From a bacterium (GTDB lineage: Bacteria > Bdellovibrionota > FAC87 > UBA2466), in NCBI GenBank assembly GCA_022842225.1, contig JALHPX010000044.1, positions 1 to 12,491 of the forward strand: a stretch of 12,491 nt of DNA, given 5' to 3'. The notes beneath the pieces are model-generated. The model saw only the letters and a program-made list of their open reading frames with translations, had not been told where the DNA came from and made no database searches. The stretch's first letter is position 1; every line of letters begins with the position of its first letter. A program made the translations under genes and the position numbers. Positions 6,787 through 12,491 of the stretch are shown here, piece after piece.

Positions 6787-7695
6787 TCATCGATCTTCTC
6801 TGTGCCGCGGCCGCTTCTTCTTTTTGCCATGGGGTTTGGCAGCGCGTTCGGGCTCCTTCCACAATTGCAGCTCGCGGATCCCGGGTGAATCGACGATCAT
6901 TCCTCCCGACGCCAAAAAGTGCAGTCGACGAGAGGTGGTGGTGTGCCGACCCTTCTCGTCACTTTCACGGGTATCGCCTACCAACTGGATTTCGCTTTGG
7001 ACGAGGTGATTGGTAAGAGTGGATTTACCGGCGCCCGATGCACCGAGGAGTACGACCGTCCGGCCTTCCCCAAAATATTCCATGAGTGGCTCAATACCGG
7101 TTTGCTGTCGAATGCTCACCGGATGGATCGCAATGTCCGGCAACGCTTGCTTCGCCTGCTGCAAAATAGCAACGGGGTCTTCGCATGCATCGGCCTTGGT
7201 GAGCACCAATACTGGTTCGACACCACCCATTGTCGCAGCCGTGATCGCGCGCTGGATTGCTGGGAGCTGCAAAAACTGGTTCATGGCTGCGACGATAAAA
7301 ACGGTCTCGGCATTCGCGCAGAGGATCTGCTCGTGCATTTTCCCACTAGGCGGCTTGCGCGAAAGTTTAGTCTTTCGAGCTAATACGCGACTCACCGCAA
7401 ACCGTAGCTGATCGCCGCCTACACTACGGATCGTGCCCAGCACCCAATCCCCTACTCCGGCACTCTCCGCGTTCTCCGCCCACATCTCACCGGCAGCGGC
7501 AGCGACGCGGGACAAGCCCCGTAACGGCTCAACGATGCGAGCAACGGTGGCGTCAGTTAATTCATCTGCGGAAAGCTGGGATTGAAAAAACTCGCTCCAA
7601 CCTAACCGTAGTAGTTCGAGCGCATGTGGAAATGTTTGAGTCACGCAGTGCGATTCTACGCTATGGGTGTTGCAAACGCACTTCTCGTCGAACAA
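6787..7695 (-). CDS. rsgA: RsgA-like circularly permuted ribosome-associated GTPase lacking the C-terminal zinc domain
   Basis: RsgA (YjeQ) is a GTPase that checks and matures the small ribosomal subunit. The order of motifs shows the hallmark permutation: G4 T-K-A-D at 166-169, then G1 GASGAGKST at 218-226, then G2 RHTTT at 250-254, then G3 DSPG at 269-272 followed by IRELQLW. An OB-fold precedes them, with LGWSEFF at 31-37 and VGDWV at 81-85, and the EQ..CANAETVFIV strand is at 122-135. The family normally continues after RELxLW with a domain of about 60 residues binding zinc through Cys and His. Here only a short tail follows, ending in KKKKRPRHREDR, and no zinc domain is encoded just downstream in any frame I read. 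The TTG start at 7695, with AGG six bases before it, begins 6 bases after the upstream gene's stop; GTG at 7644 is an alternative start nearer the usual family start. Confidence 0.85.
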   Translation of the reverse strand: MFDEKCVCNTHSVESHCVTQTFPHALELLRLGWSEFFQSQLSADELTDATVARIVEPLRGLSRVAAAAGEMWAENAESAGVGDWVLGTIRSVGGDQLRFAVSRVLARKTKLSRKPPSGKMHEQILCANAETVFIVAAMNQFLQLPAIQRAITAATMGGVEPVLVLTKADACEDPVAILQQAKQALPDIAIHPVSIRQQTGIEPLMEYFGEGRTVVLLGASGAGKSTLTNHLVQSEIQLVGDTRESDEKGRHTTTSRRLHFLASGGMIVDSPGIRELQLWKEPERAAKPHGKKKKRPRHREDR

Positions 7696-7701
7696 GTGGA
7701 C

Positions 7702-8709
7702 CTAGGGACTGTTGGTCACCACGAGTTCGGTGCCCGCAGGAGAACCAACTCCTTCTGACTGTGCACTATGAGGCAACCCCGCCAAGTGGATTTTTGACAA
7801 GAGCTGGGTATAGCTCGAAAGCATATTGATGTCGGCGGTAAGCAAAGTCGGAAACATTACAAATGAATCCGGATCAAAGCCGTAACTGTAGACTTTTCCA
7901 TCGGCGGAGAGTTCAGTCTGACTGGTAACAAATACGCCGCTCCCAGATTCGGGGAGTACAGGAGCAAAGATCACGGGAATGGATTGATTACCCTGGTTAG
8001 TTCCAAATGGATTGGTCCAATCCTTGACTGAGGTATTCATCGTAACGGGTGTAGTGGGTCGCGTGGTGGTGAGAGTGCCATTGCCAACGATTCCTCCCGC
8101 ACTGGTCGAGGTATCGATCCACTTAAAGACGTCGTCGGCAGGATCCTTGAGCAGTAGATCTCCTCGCTTGCCACTGGTAATCGCATCATCCGCCAAAACG
8201 AAACGCACGGTAAACTGACGATTCATTCCACCCGTAGAGGTGCCGGAAATATCAAAAGTAGCGTCGATATACGCGAACATATAAATGATGTCCGAAACAT
8301 ACGTATTCGACGAACTCAGATCTCCTGATCCTCCGCAGCACCGAAAATTCCCGGAATTGGTGATGGGAGAGTTCATGTCGAAATTGTAGGTGGTAGAGGT
8401 ACCGGTGATATCAGAAAAATTGTCAGGTCCAAAGTACCCGACCATCCCGCTGCCAGAGGACTGAATCAGAAGCCCTGTCGCGTAGTATTTGCCCGTCAAC
8501 TGCGTCGGCGTCACGCAGATTACGCTGCTACACAGCGTTGGCGCCGCACGTTGCTTGGCCCCGTTACCACTTGCCCGAGATTTCTTCCCAAAAGCCGCAC
8601 TCGCAATCGCCGAAAAATCGTAGGTCATCCCCCCATCGGTTTTGTCGCAAGCAAAGTTCGAAACCAAAACCAAAGAAGTAAGACAAACCAAAAAAGCGCG
8701 ACGCAGCAT
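7702..8709 (-). CDS. Exported protein of unknown family, probable lipoprotein
   Basis: I do not recognise this 335-residue protein. It begins with MLRR, a hydrophobic stretch and Cys21 in S-N-F-A-C, followed by D-K-T-D-G-G. This is a plausible but non-canonical lipobox (Asn at -3), so a lipoprotein or simply a secreted protein. The mature part is rich in Ser, Thr, Gly and Asn with alternating beta-like strands and almost no helix, which suggests a beta-rich surface domain. Cysteines occur as C-S-S-V-I-C near 60-65 and a C-C pair near 124-125, possible disulfides. The start is well supported: AAGGAG (8720-8715) lies 5 bases before the ATG, and an extended -10 promoter lies just upstream. The downstream RsgA gene starts 6 bases after its stop, so the two are probably cotranscribed. 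Confidence 0.8.
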   Translation of the reverse strand: MLRRAFLVCLTSLVLVSNFACDKTDGGMTYDFSAIASAAFGKKSRASGNGAKQRAAPTLCSSVICVTPTQLTGKYYATGLLIQSSGSGMVGYFGPDNFSDITGTSTTYNFDMNSPITNSGNFRCCGGSGDLSSSNTYVSDIIYMFAYIDATFDISGTSTGGMNRQFTVRFVLADDAITSGKRGDLLLKDPADDVFKWIDTSTSAGGIVGNGTLTTTRPTTPVTMNTSVKDWTNPFGTNQGNQSIPVIFAPVLPESGSGVFVTSQTELSADGKVYSYGFDPDSFVMFPTLLTADINMLSSYTQLLSKIHLAGLPHSAQSEGVGSPAGTELVVTNSP

Positions 8710-8734
8710 CGAGGCTCCTTATTGATGGGCTTAA

Positions 8735-8743
8735 ATTCTATCA
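8735..8743 (-). promoter_or_regulatory. Extended -10 promoter for the putative lipoprotein gene
   Basis: On the minus strand TGATAGAAT (8743-8735) matches the extended -10 pattern TGnTATAAT with one mismatch. I see no good -35, which is usual for extended -10 promoters. Transcription would start near 8728, leaving a leader of about 20 bases that contains the AAGGAG ribosome binding site. It separates this gene from the stress-protein gene upstream. Confidence 0.5.
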
Positions 8744-8781
8744 AACCGGATACAACAAAGGAAACGCCCAGCCGCTGTTCT

Positions 8782-9792
8782 TTACGCTCGGCTTGCGACG
8801 GCGGTTGCGTCGTCCGTACGCGGCCCGGCTGGATAAAGCGATTTGCGGTCGGTAACTTTCTTGGCTTTTGCTTTTTTAACGGGGTGCACCACCCACACTG
8901 GGCGGGGGCAATCCCGAAGCACTCCACGAGTCACACTCCCTAGTATCACCGCCCCCAATCTGCCTATGTGGGAAACCATCACGACCATGCCTGCCTTCTT
9001 ACGGCGCACCGCCGACAAGACTGCTTCCACAACGGAAGCCGACTTTCTATCGATAACAAGTTCGCAGGAAAAACCCTTTGCTCGCAACTCCGAACACCAG
9101 CTCTCACCAACGCTTTTATTTTTCCTGTAGTCATCCTCGATTACTTGCTGTGGCAAAGGCGAGGATACAAAAGGCTCTATCAACAATTGCTTGGGAAAAA
9201 GATAACTGTGAAAGAGAACGATCCGAGGCTTGCGCCCTTCAAAGGCTTGGCACGCCATATCAAGCCCTAACTTCGACTCTTCGCTTAAATCGGTCGGAAA
9301 CAGAATAACCTTGGACTTAGCTGCCGTCTGTCGTTGCGCCGGGTTGACCACTAAGACTGGAGTGGTCGATTGTAAGGAGAGCGTTTCAGCAAAGCTGCCC
9401 AAGAAAAATCGCTTCAGACCTTTTCGCGAGTGAGTGCTGACGGCGATAAGGTCGGCAGAGGATTTTTTTGCATAATTCATAAGTGCCATCACGGCTCGCT
9501 GGGTGGACGATCCGTCAGCAAAGAGCACCCTTGGCGCTGCAAGATTCTTAAGCCCCAACTCTTTGAGTTGGTCGCTTAAATGTCTCTCTGTTGCCGAACG
9601 AAGCGTTCCAATTCGATTACTCAATAAGCCGCCAATCGCTAGGTCTTCTCGATTTAGAATGCTGACAGGTTCAACAACGGTGCCCTCCTTTAACAACGGC
9701 TTAACCGCCTCCCACAATCTCGCTGTGAGAATCAGGTCCTCCGCCTTGAGATCAACCGCCAGAATAATTCTTTTTGGGTAACTCGCCTTCAT
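8782..9792 (-). CDS. Tandem universal stress protein (two UspA domains)
   Basis: UspA-type proteins are cytosolic nucleotide-binding stress factors; some pair two domains in one chain, as here (336 residues). Domain 1 (about 6-150) starts with RIILAVDL and ends with the block DLIAVSTHSRKGLKRFFLGSFAETL...TPVLVV. Domain 2 (about 160-300) starts with VILFPTDLSEESK and ends with MVVMVSHIGRLGAVILGSVTRGVL...PVWVV. Both carry the family G-x2-G-x9-G-S/T layout only in part: the first Gly is Ser in domain 1 (HSRKG), so ATP binding by that half is uncertain. The last 30 or so residues are a Lys/Ala-rich tail not seen in short family members. GAGGAG (9803-9798) lies 5 bases before the ATG. It is divergent from the histidine kinase gene, with a shared 212-base control region. 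Confidence 0.93.
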   Translation of the reverse strand: MKASYPKRIILAVDLKAEDLILTARLWEAVKPLLKEGTVVEPVSILNREDLAIGGLLSNRIGTLRSATERHLSDQLKELGLKNLAAPRVLFADGSSTQRAVMALMNYAKKSSADLIAVSTHSRKGLKRFFLGSFAETLSLQSTTPVLVVNPAQRQTAAKSKVILFPTDLSEESKLGLDMACQAFEGRKPRIVLFHSYLFPKQLLIEPFVSSPLPQQVIEDDYRKNKSVGESWCSELRAKGFSCELVIDRKSASVVEAVLSAVRRKKAGMVVMVSHIGRLGAVILGSVTRGVLRDCPRPVWVVHPVKKAKAKKVTDRKSLYPAGPRTDDATAVASRA

Positions 9793-10004
9793 CCTATCTC
9801 CTCGTCTTTTTAACCTTCCCCTATTCAGTTAGCAGGAGATGTGCCAACGCTTTTCACGGGTGATCTATCGACGAATGAGAAGTTGGAAGGGCGGGCGGGT
9901 CCCGCAATGAGTCAATTTGTCCCGAATCGCCAAAACCCGCGCGGCACAGGCGTTTGGCATGTTTTCTGCTCTAGCTTCCATCAAGAATTGAAAAGGGAGT
10001 CGCG
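9793..10004. other. Divergent control region between the stress protein and the first kinase
   Basis: This holds ribosome binding sites at both ends, the sigma-54-type promoter at 9955-9970, and a perfect 11-base palindrome GCGGGTCCCGC at 9895-9905. GTCCCG occurs twice, at 9899-9904 and 9919-9924, 20 bases apart (about two helical turns). These could be activator sites upstream of the sigma-54 promoter. I find no convincing sigma-70 promoter for the stress protein. Confidence 0.45.
9955..9970 (+). promoter_or_regulatory. Sigma-54 (-24/-12) promoter upstream of the histidine kinase
   Basis: TGGCATGTTTTCTGCT matches the sigma-54 pattern TGGCACGnnnnTTGCW, with GG (9956-9957) and GC (9968-9969) exactly 10 bases apart and only two mismatches outside the key dinucleotides. 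The start would fall near 9981, giving a 24-base leader that contains AAGGGAG (9993-9999), 5 bases before the ATG. A sigma-54 promoter needs an enhancer-binding ATPase, so the gene would be conditionally switched on. Assigned from sequence pattern alone. Confidence 0.6.
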
Positions 10005-10856
10005 ATGACAAAATACCAGACCGATCATCTAGCAGACGCAAAGCCCCGGCCCGATGCCCTCGTCGTCAAACCGCTAGAATGCTGCTTTCAAGAGCGCGAG
10101 TGCTTTACAAGGCAGGCTCGGCTTGAAGCGATTGCGAAAGAACTGAAACGCTCAAACGACGCTTTGGAAGCATTTGCCTCGATGGCCTCTCATGACCTTA
10201 AAGAACCTCTTTGCACTATCACTTCGTTTCTAAAACTCATTGAGTTGAAAAATTCCGACAACCTGAAAGCAGAATCCAGAGCCCATCTAAAGTATGCGTT
10301 GAATGCTTCAGACCGTTTGCAAAACCTCATTCAAGATCTTCTCGACTATTCTCGCATTGGAATGAAGGAAGCAAACCTCGTCGATTTGGAAATGAGTGAA
10401 GCAGTAGAAAAAGCGATGACCAATTTGGGCACCGCCGTTTTGGAACACCACCCTCGCGTGGAGGTGGAAAATCTCCCTCGCATTCGCGCCGACTTGGAGA
10501 GGACCACACAGCTGTTCCAAAATCTGATTGGCAACGCGATTAAGTACCGCTCTCATCCAGGGCCATTGATTCGCATCCGCTCCAAACGCTGCTCCGACGG
10601 ATGGTTGATTGAGGTCGCCGATGATGGAATTGGAATCGAGAAACAGCATCACCAACGAATCTTTGAAATGTTTCGCCGTTTACATGGTCAGGAAATTCCC
10701 GGGTCGGGCGTTGGACTTGGAATCTGCAGAAAAATCGTCAAGCAACGAGGAGGGGAAATATGGGTTGAATCGGAATTAGGAAAGGGATCGAGTTTTTATT
10801 TCACAGTCCCTCACGAGTTACCCATCAAAGGAGAACTAGACTGTAAGGGACTGTAA
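10005..10856 (+). CDS. Sensor histidine kinase without a recognisable sensor domain
   Basis: The protein has 283 residues. Residues about 1-45 are a short N-terminus with no membrane segment and no PAS or GAF pattern, but with C26, C27 and C33. The H-box F-A-S-M-A-S-H-D-L-K-E-P-L puts the phospho-accepting His at 63. The ATP-binding domain has the N-box Q-N-L-I-G-N-A-I-K-Y (N173, N177), G1 DDGIGIE (206-212), F-box IFEMFRRLHG (219-228) and G2 GSGVGLGICRKI (233-244). All catalytic elements are intact. The HDLKEPL box with a preceding SNDALEAFASMAS linker is typical of phytochrome-like and cytosolic PAS kinases, so this looks like the kinase core of such a protein. It is probably soluble and depends on another protein for its input. 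The start is fixed by AAGGGAG 5 bases upstream. The hybrid kinase follows after 78 bases on the same strand. Confidence 0.93.
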   Translation: MTKYQTDHLADAKPRPDALVVKPLECCFQERECFTRQARLEAIAKELKRSNDALEAFASMASHDLKEPLCTITSFLKLIELKNSDNLKAESRAHLKYALNASDRLQNLIQDLLDYSRIGMKEANLVDLEMSEAVEKAMTNLGTAVLEHHPRVEVENLPRIRADLERTTQLFQNLIGNAIKYRSHPGPLIRIRSKRCSDGWLIEVADDGIGIEKQHHQRIFEMFRRLHGQEIPGSGVGLGICRKIVKQRGGEIWVESELGKGSSFYFTVPHELPIKGELDCKGL

Positions 10857-10934
10857 TCGCTGAGGTTTGTGAATGTATCTTGATTTTCCAGCGAGCTGCG
10901 CGCTTATTGAACCCAACAATACGAAGGGAAATGC
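10857..10934 (+). promoter_or_regulatory. Gap between the two kinases with a weak possible promoter
   Basis: TTGATT (10880-10885) followed after 17 bases by CTTATT (10903-10908) is a poor sigma-70 match; the two kinases may instead share the upstream promoter. TCGCTG (10857-10862) and CAGCGA (10889-10894) are inverted but separated by 26 bases, and no T-run follows, so this is not a credible terminator. The ribosome binding site AAGGGA is at 10924-10929. Confidence 0.25.
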
Positions 10935-12491
10935 GTGCAGATAGAATGGACCGAAGCGGTGTGGAGAGGGCTTGTAGAATCGGCGCCTGACGCACTCGTG
11001 ATGGTCGACGTAGATGGAACAATTGTTTACGTCAGCGCACAAACACAGCGTTTGTTTGGTTATTCTCGGGAAGAATTACTGAATCAAAAAATAGAGTGCT
11101 TACTGCCAGTGCGATTTCGCGATCGGCATGTCGGACAGCGATCCAGTTACTTTAAAAGCCTCCGTGTTCGCCCCATGGGGGCAGGCTTGGAATTGTTTGG
11201 ATTGCACAAATCCGGCGTAGAAATTCCAATTGAAATTAGTTTGAGCCCATTGGAAACGCCCACAGGCTTTTTAGTTACCGCTGCTATTCGCGATATCTCG
11301 GATCGTAAACGCGCCCAAGAGGAGCTGCGAAAAGCCCGCGAAGTCGCCGAGGCCGCGAGCCGTTCCAAGAGCGAATTTCTCGCTAATATGAGCCATGAGA
11401 TTAGAACTCCACTGGCGGGCATCTTGGGTTTTGCCGAAATGATTGCGCTGTATTGCAATTCAAGCGAGGAACGAAAATCGTATCTGGATAAAATCCAGCG
11501 CTGCGCCGACACCTTAACGGAGCTTATAAACGATATTCTGGATCTCTCGAAAGTAGAAGCAGGGGCGCTGAGAGTGGAGCTTCTTCCCGTCCACATCGTT
11601 TCTGAAATCGAGAATGTCGTTGGCTTGTTCCAGAATGCCGCAGCAGAGAAAAACATTTCTTTCGACGTGCGCTACGAGCGTCCATTACCAGAAAAAATCG
11701 TGACCGATCCGACGCGCCTGAGGCAGATTTTGAGCAACCTTTTGGGCAACGCGATTAAGTTTACCGACAGCGGAGGAGTGTCCCTGCGCGTTTTCGCAGA
11801 CAAGACAAATAGCAACCGCCTTTGCTTCGCGGTGAAGGATTCCGGGGTGGGGCTTAGCCCCGAAGAACAGAAGCGACTCTTTCAGCCATTTAGCCAGGCC
11901 GATAGCTCCACCACTCGCCGATTCGGTGGCACTGGATTGGGTTTGGCCTTGTCGAGGCGCCTAGCCTACGCGCTCGACGGCGAACTTACGCTCGTCCAAA
12001 GCGCTCGCGGCGAAGGCAGTGTCTTTCAACTTTCTATCCCGATGCATCCGCGTGGCTCACTCGCCCCCGAGGGTAGCGCGATGGAAGATGGAACGGCGGA
12101 TTCGCAAGAACGTTCCTCCTGGCCGCGCCTGGACAGTATTCGAATTCTCGTAGCCGAAGACAATCCCGATAACCAAGAAATGGTAACGCGCTTCTTAGGG
12201 GAGCAAGGTGCCATTGTTGAATCGGCGACCAACGGACGAGCGGCTCTCGATTTAGCCCGAAGCGGCAACTACCACGTAATTTTAATGGATGTCCAAATGC
12301 CAGAGCTGGATGGTAACGAGGTGACAAGGCAGTTGCGGAGGGACGGAATTTCCACTCCCATCATTGCACTCACGGCCCACGCAATGAATGACGAACGAGA
12401 AAAAAGTTTCGCGTCCGGATGCAACGAGTTTCTAACCAAGCCCCTAAACGTAAAGAAGCTGATTTACACTGTGCACAAGTACTCGTCCTGA
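10935..12491 (+). CDS. PAS-containing hybrid histidine kinase with C-terminal receiver domain
   Basis: The gene is complete; its TGA is the last codon of the window (518 residues). Residues about 8-125 are a PAS domain (LVESAPDALVMVDVDGTIVYVS, then LFGYSREELL, ending AAIRDISDRKRA), with no membrane segment. A helical linker leads to the H-box FLANMSHEIRTPL with His154. The ATP-binding domain has N268/N272, DSGVGLS at 302-308 and GGTGLGLALS at 331-340. After a linker, the receiver at about 400-518 has the acidic pair E408-D409, phospho-acceptor D452 in LMDVQMPELDG, T480 and K502. All phosphotransfer residues are present, but there is no HPt or DNA-binding output, so phosphate must pass to another protein. 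The start is GTG at 10935, with AAGGGA 5 bases upstream; the ATG at 10931 is in another frame. It is probably a functional partner of the preceding kinase. Confidence 0.95.
   Translation: MQIEWTEAVWRGLVESAPDALVMVDVDGTIVYVSAQTQRLFGYSREELLNQKIECLLPVRFRDRHVGQRSSYFKSLRVRPMGAGLELFGLHKSGVEIPIEISLSPLETPTGFLVTAAIRDISDRKRAQEELRKAREVAEAASRSKSEFLANMSHEIRTPLAGILGFAEMIALYCNSSEERKSYLDKIQRCADTLTELINDILDLSKVEAGALRVELLPVHIVSEIENVVGLFQNAAAEKNISFDVRYERPLPEKIVTDPTRLRQILSNLLGNAIKFTDSGGVSLRVFADKTNSNRLCFAVKDSGVGLSPEEQKRLFQPFSQADSSTTRRFGGTGLGLALSRRLAYALDGELTLVQSARGEGSVFQLSIPMHPRGSLAPEGSAMEDGTADSQERSSWPRLDSIRILVAEDNPDNQEMVTRFLGEQGAIVESATNGRAALDLARSGNYHVILMDVQMPELDGNEVTRQLRRDGISTPIIALTAHAMNDEREKSFASGCNEFLTKPLNVKKLIYTVHKYSS

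Noticed and set aside
6919..7383. A plus-strand frame of 154 residues opposite rsgA.
   Set aside because: It is antisense to a gene with clear GTPase motifs and has no recognisable domain.
8551..8943. A plus-strand frame of 130 residues over the gap between the stress protein and the lipoprotein.
   Set aside because: It is mostly antisense to the ends of two well-supported genes and overlaps their promoter; composition is not protein-like.
10857..10894. Inverted TCGCTG and CAGCGA after the first kinase as a terminator.
   Set aside because: A 6-base stem with a 26-base loop and no T-run is too weak.
10931..10933. ATG as the start of the hybrid kinase.
   Set aside because: It is out of frame with the kinase and only one base from the ribosome binding site; GTG at 10935 is in frame and well spaced.

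Overview
The window is a compact stretch from a Gram-negative bacterium of moderate GC. Signal peptides, a C-terminal outer-membrane-barrel-like domain, an E. coli-type class II aldolase, a sigma-54-type promoter and many secreted proteins of unknown family fit Bdellovibrionota or another former deltaproteobacterial group. That placement is an inference from style, not from a marker gene.

Layout. Everything from position 1 to 9792 that I can support as coding is on the minus strand; the last 2.5 kb is on the plus strand. Read in the minus direction, the order is: a tandem universal stress protein (9792-8782); a putative lipoprotein of unknown family with its own extended -10 promoter (8709-7702); an RsgA-type circularly permuted GTPase that lacks the usual C-terminal zinc domain (7695-6787); two short overlapping reading frames that look like one broken small gene ending in a CxC...CxxC domain (6754-6256); a secreted two-part protein with beta-sandwich-like and barrel-like regions (6247-4775); a TraB/GumN family protein (4712-3786); FbaA aldolase (3735-2677); and a large secreted coiled-coil protein carrying an HExxH zinc motif (2480 to beyond position 1). 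This last gene is interrupted by a one-base frameshift at a short A-tract near 1458. Its downstream part is an uninterrupted frame that runs off the window edge.

On the plus strand are two histidine kinases. The first (10005-10856) has a dimerisation/kinase core and no recognisable sensor domain, and is preceded by a good sigma-54 -24/-12 match. The second (10935-12491) is a PAS-HisKA-HATPase-receiver hybrid kinase that ends exactly at the window end. Neither carries an output domain, so the final target of the phosphorelay is not in view. The stress protein and the first kinase are divergent and share a 212-base control region.

I do not see mobile elements, tRNA or rRNA genes, or CRISPR arrays. 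I could not establish a new defence or predation system. The strongest leads are the frameshifted HExxH protein, the RsgA without a zinc domain, the broken cysteine-pair small gene, the barrel protein, and the sigma-54 control of a sensorless kinase.
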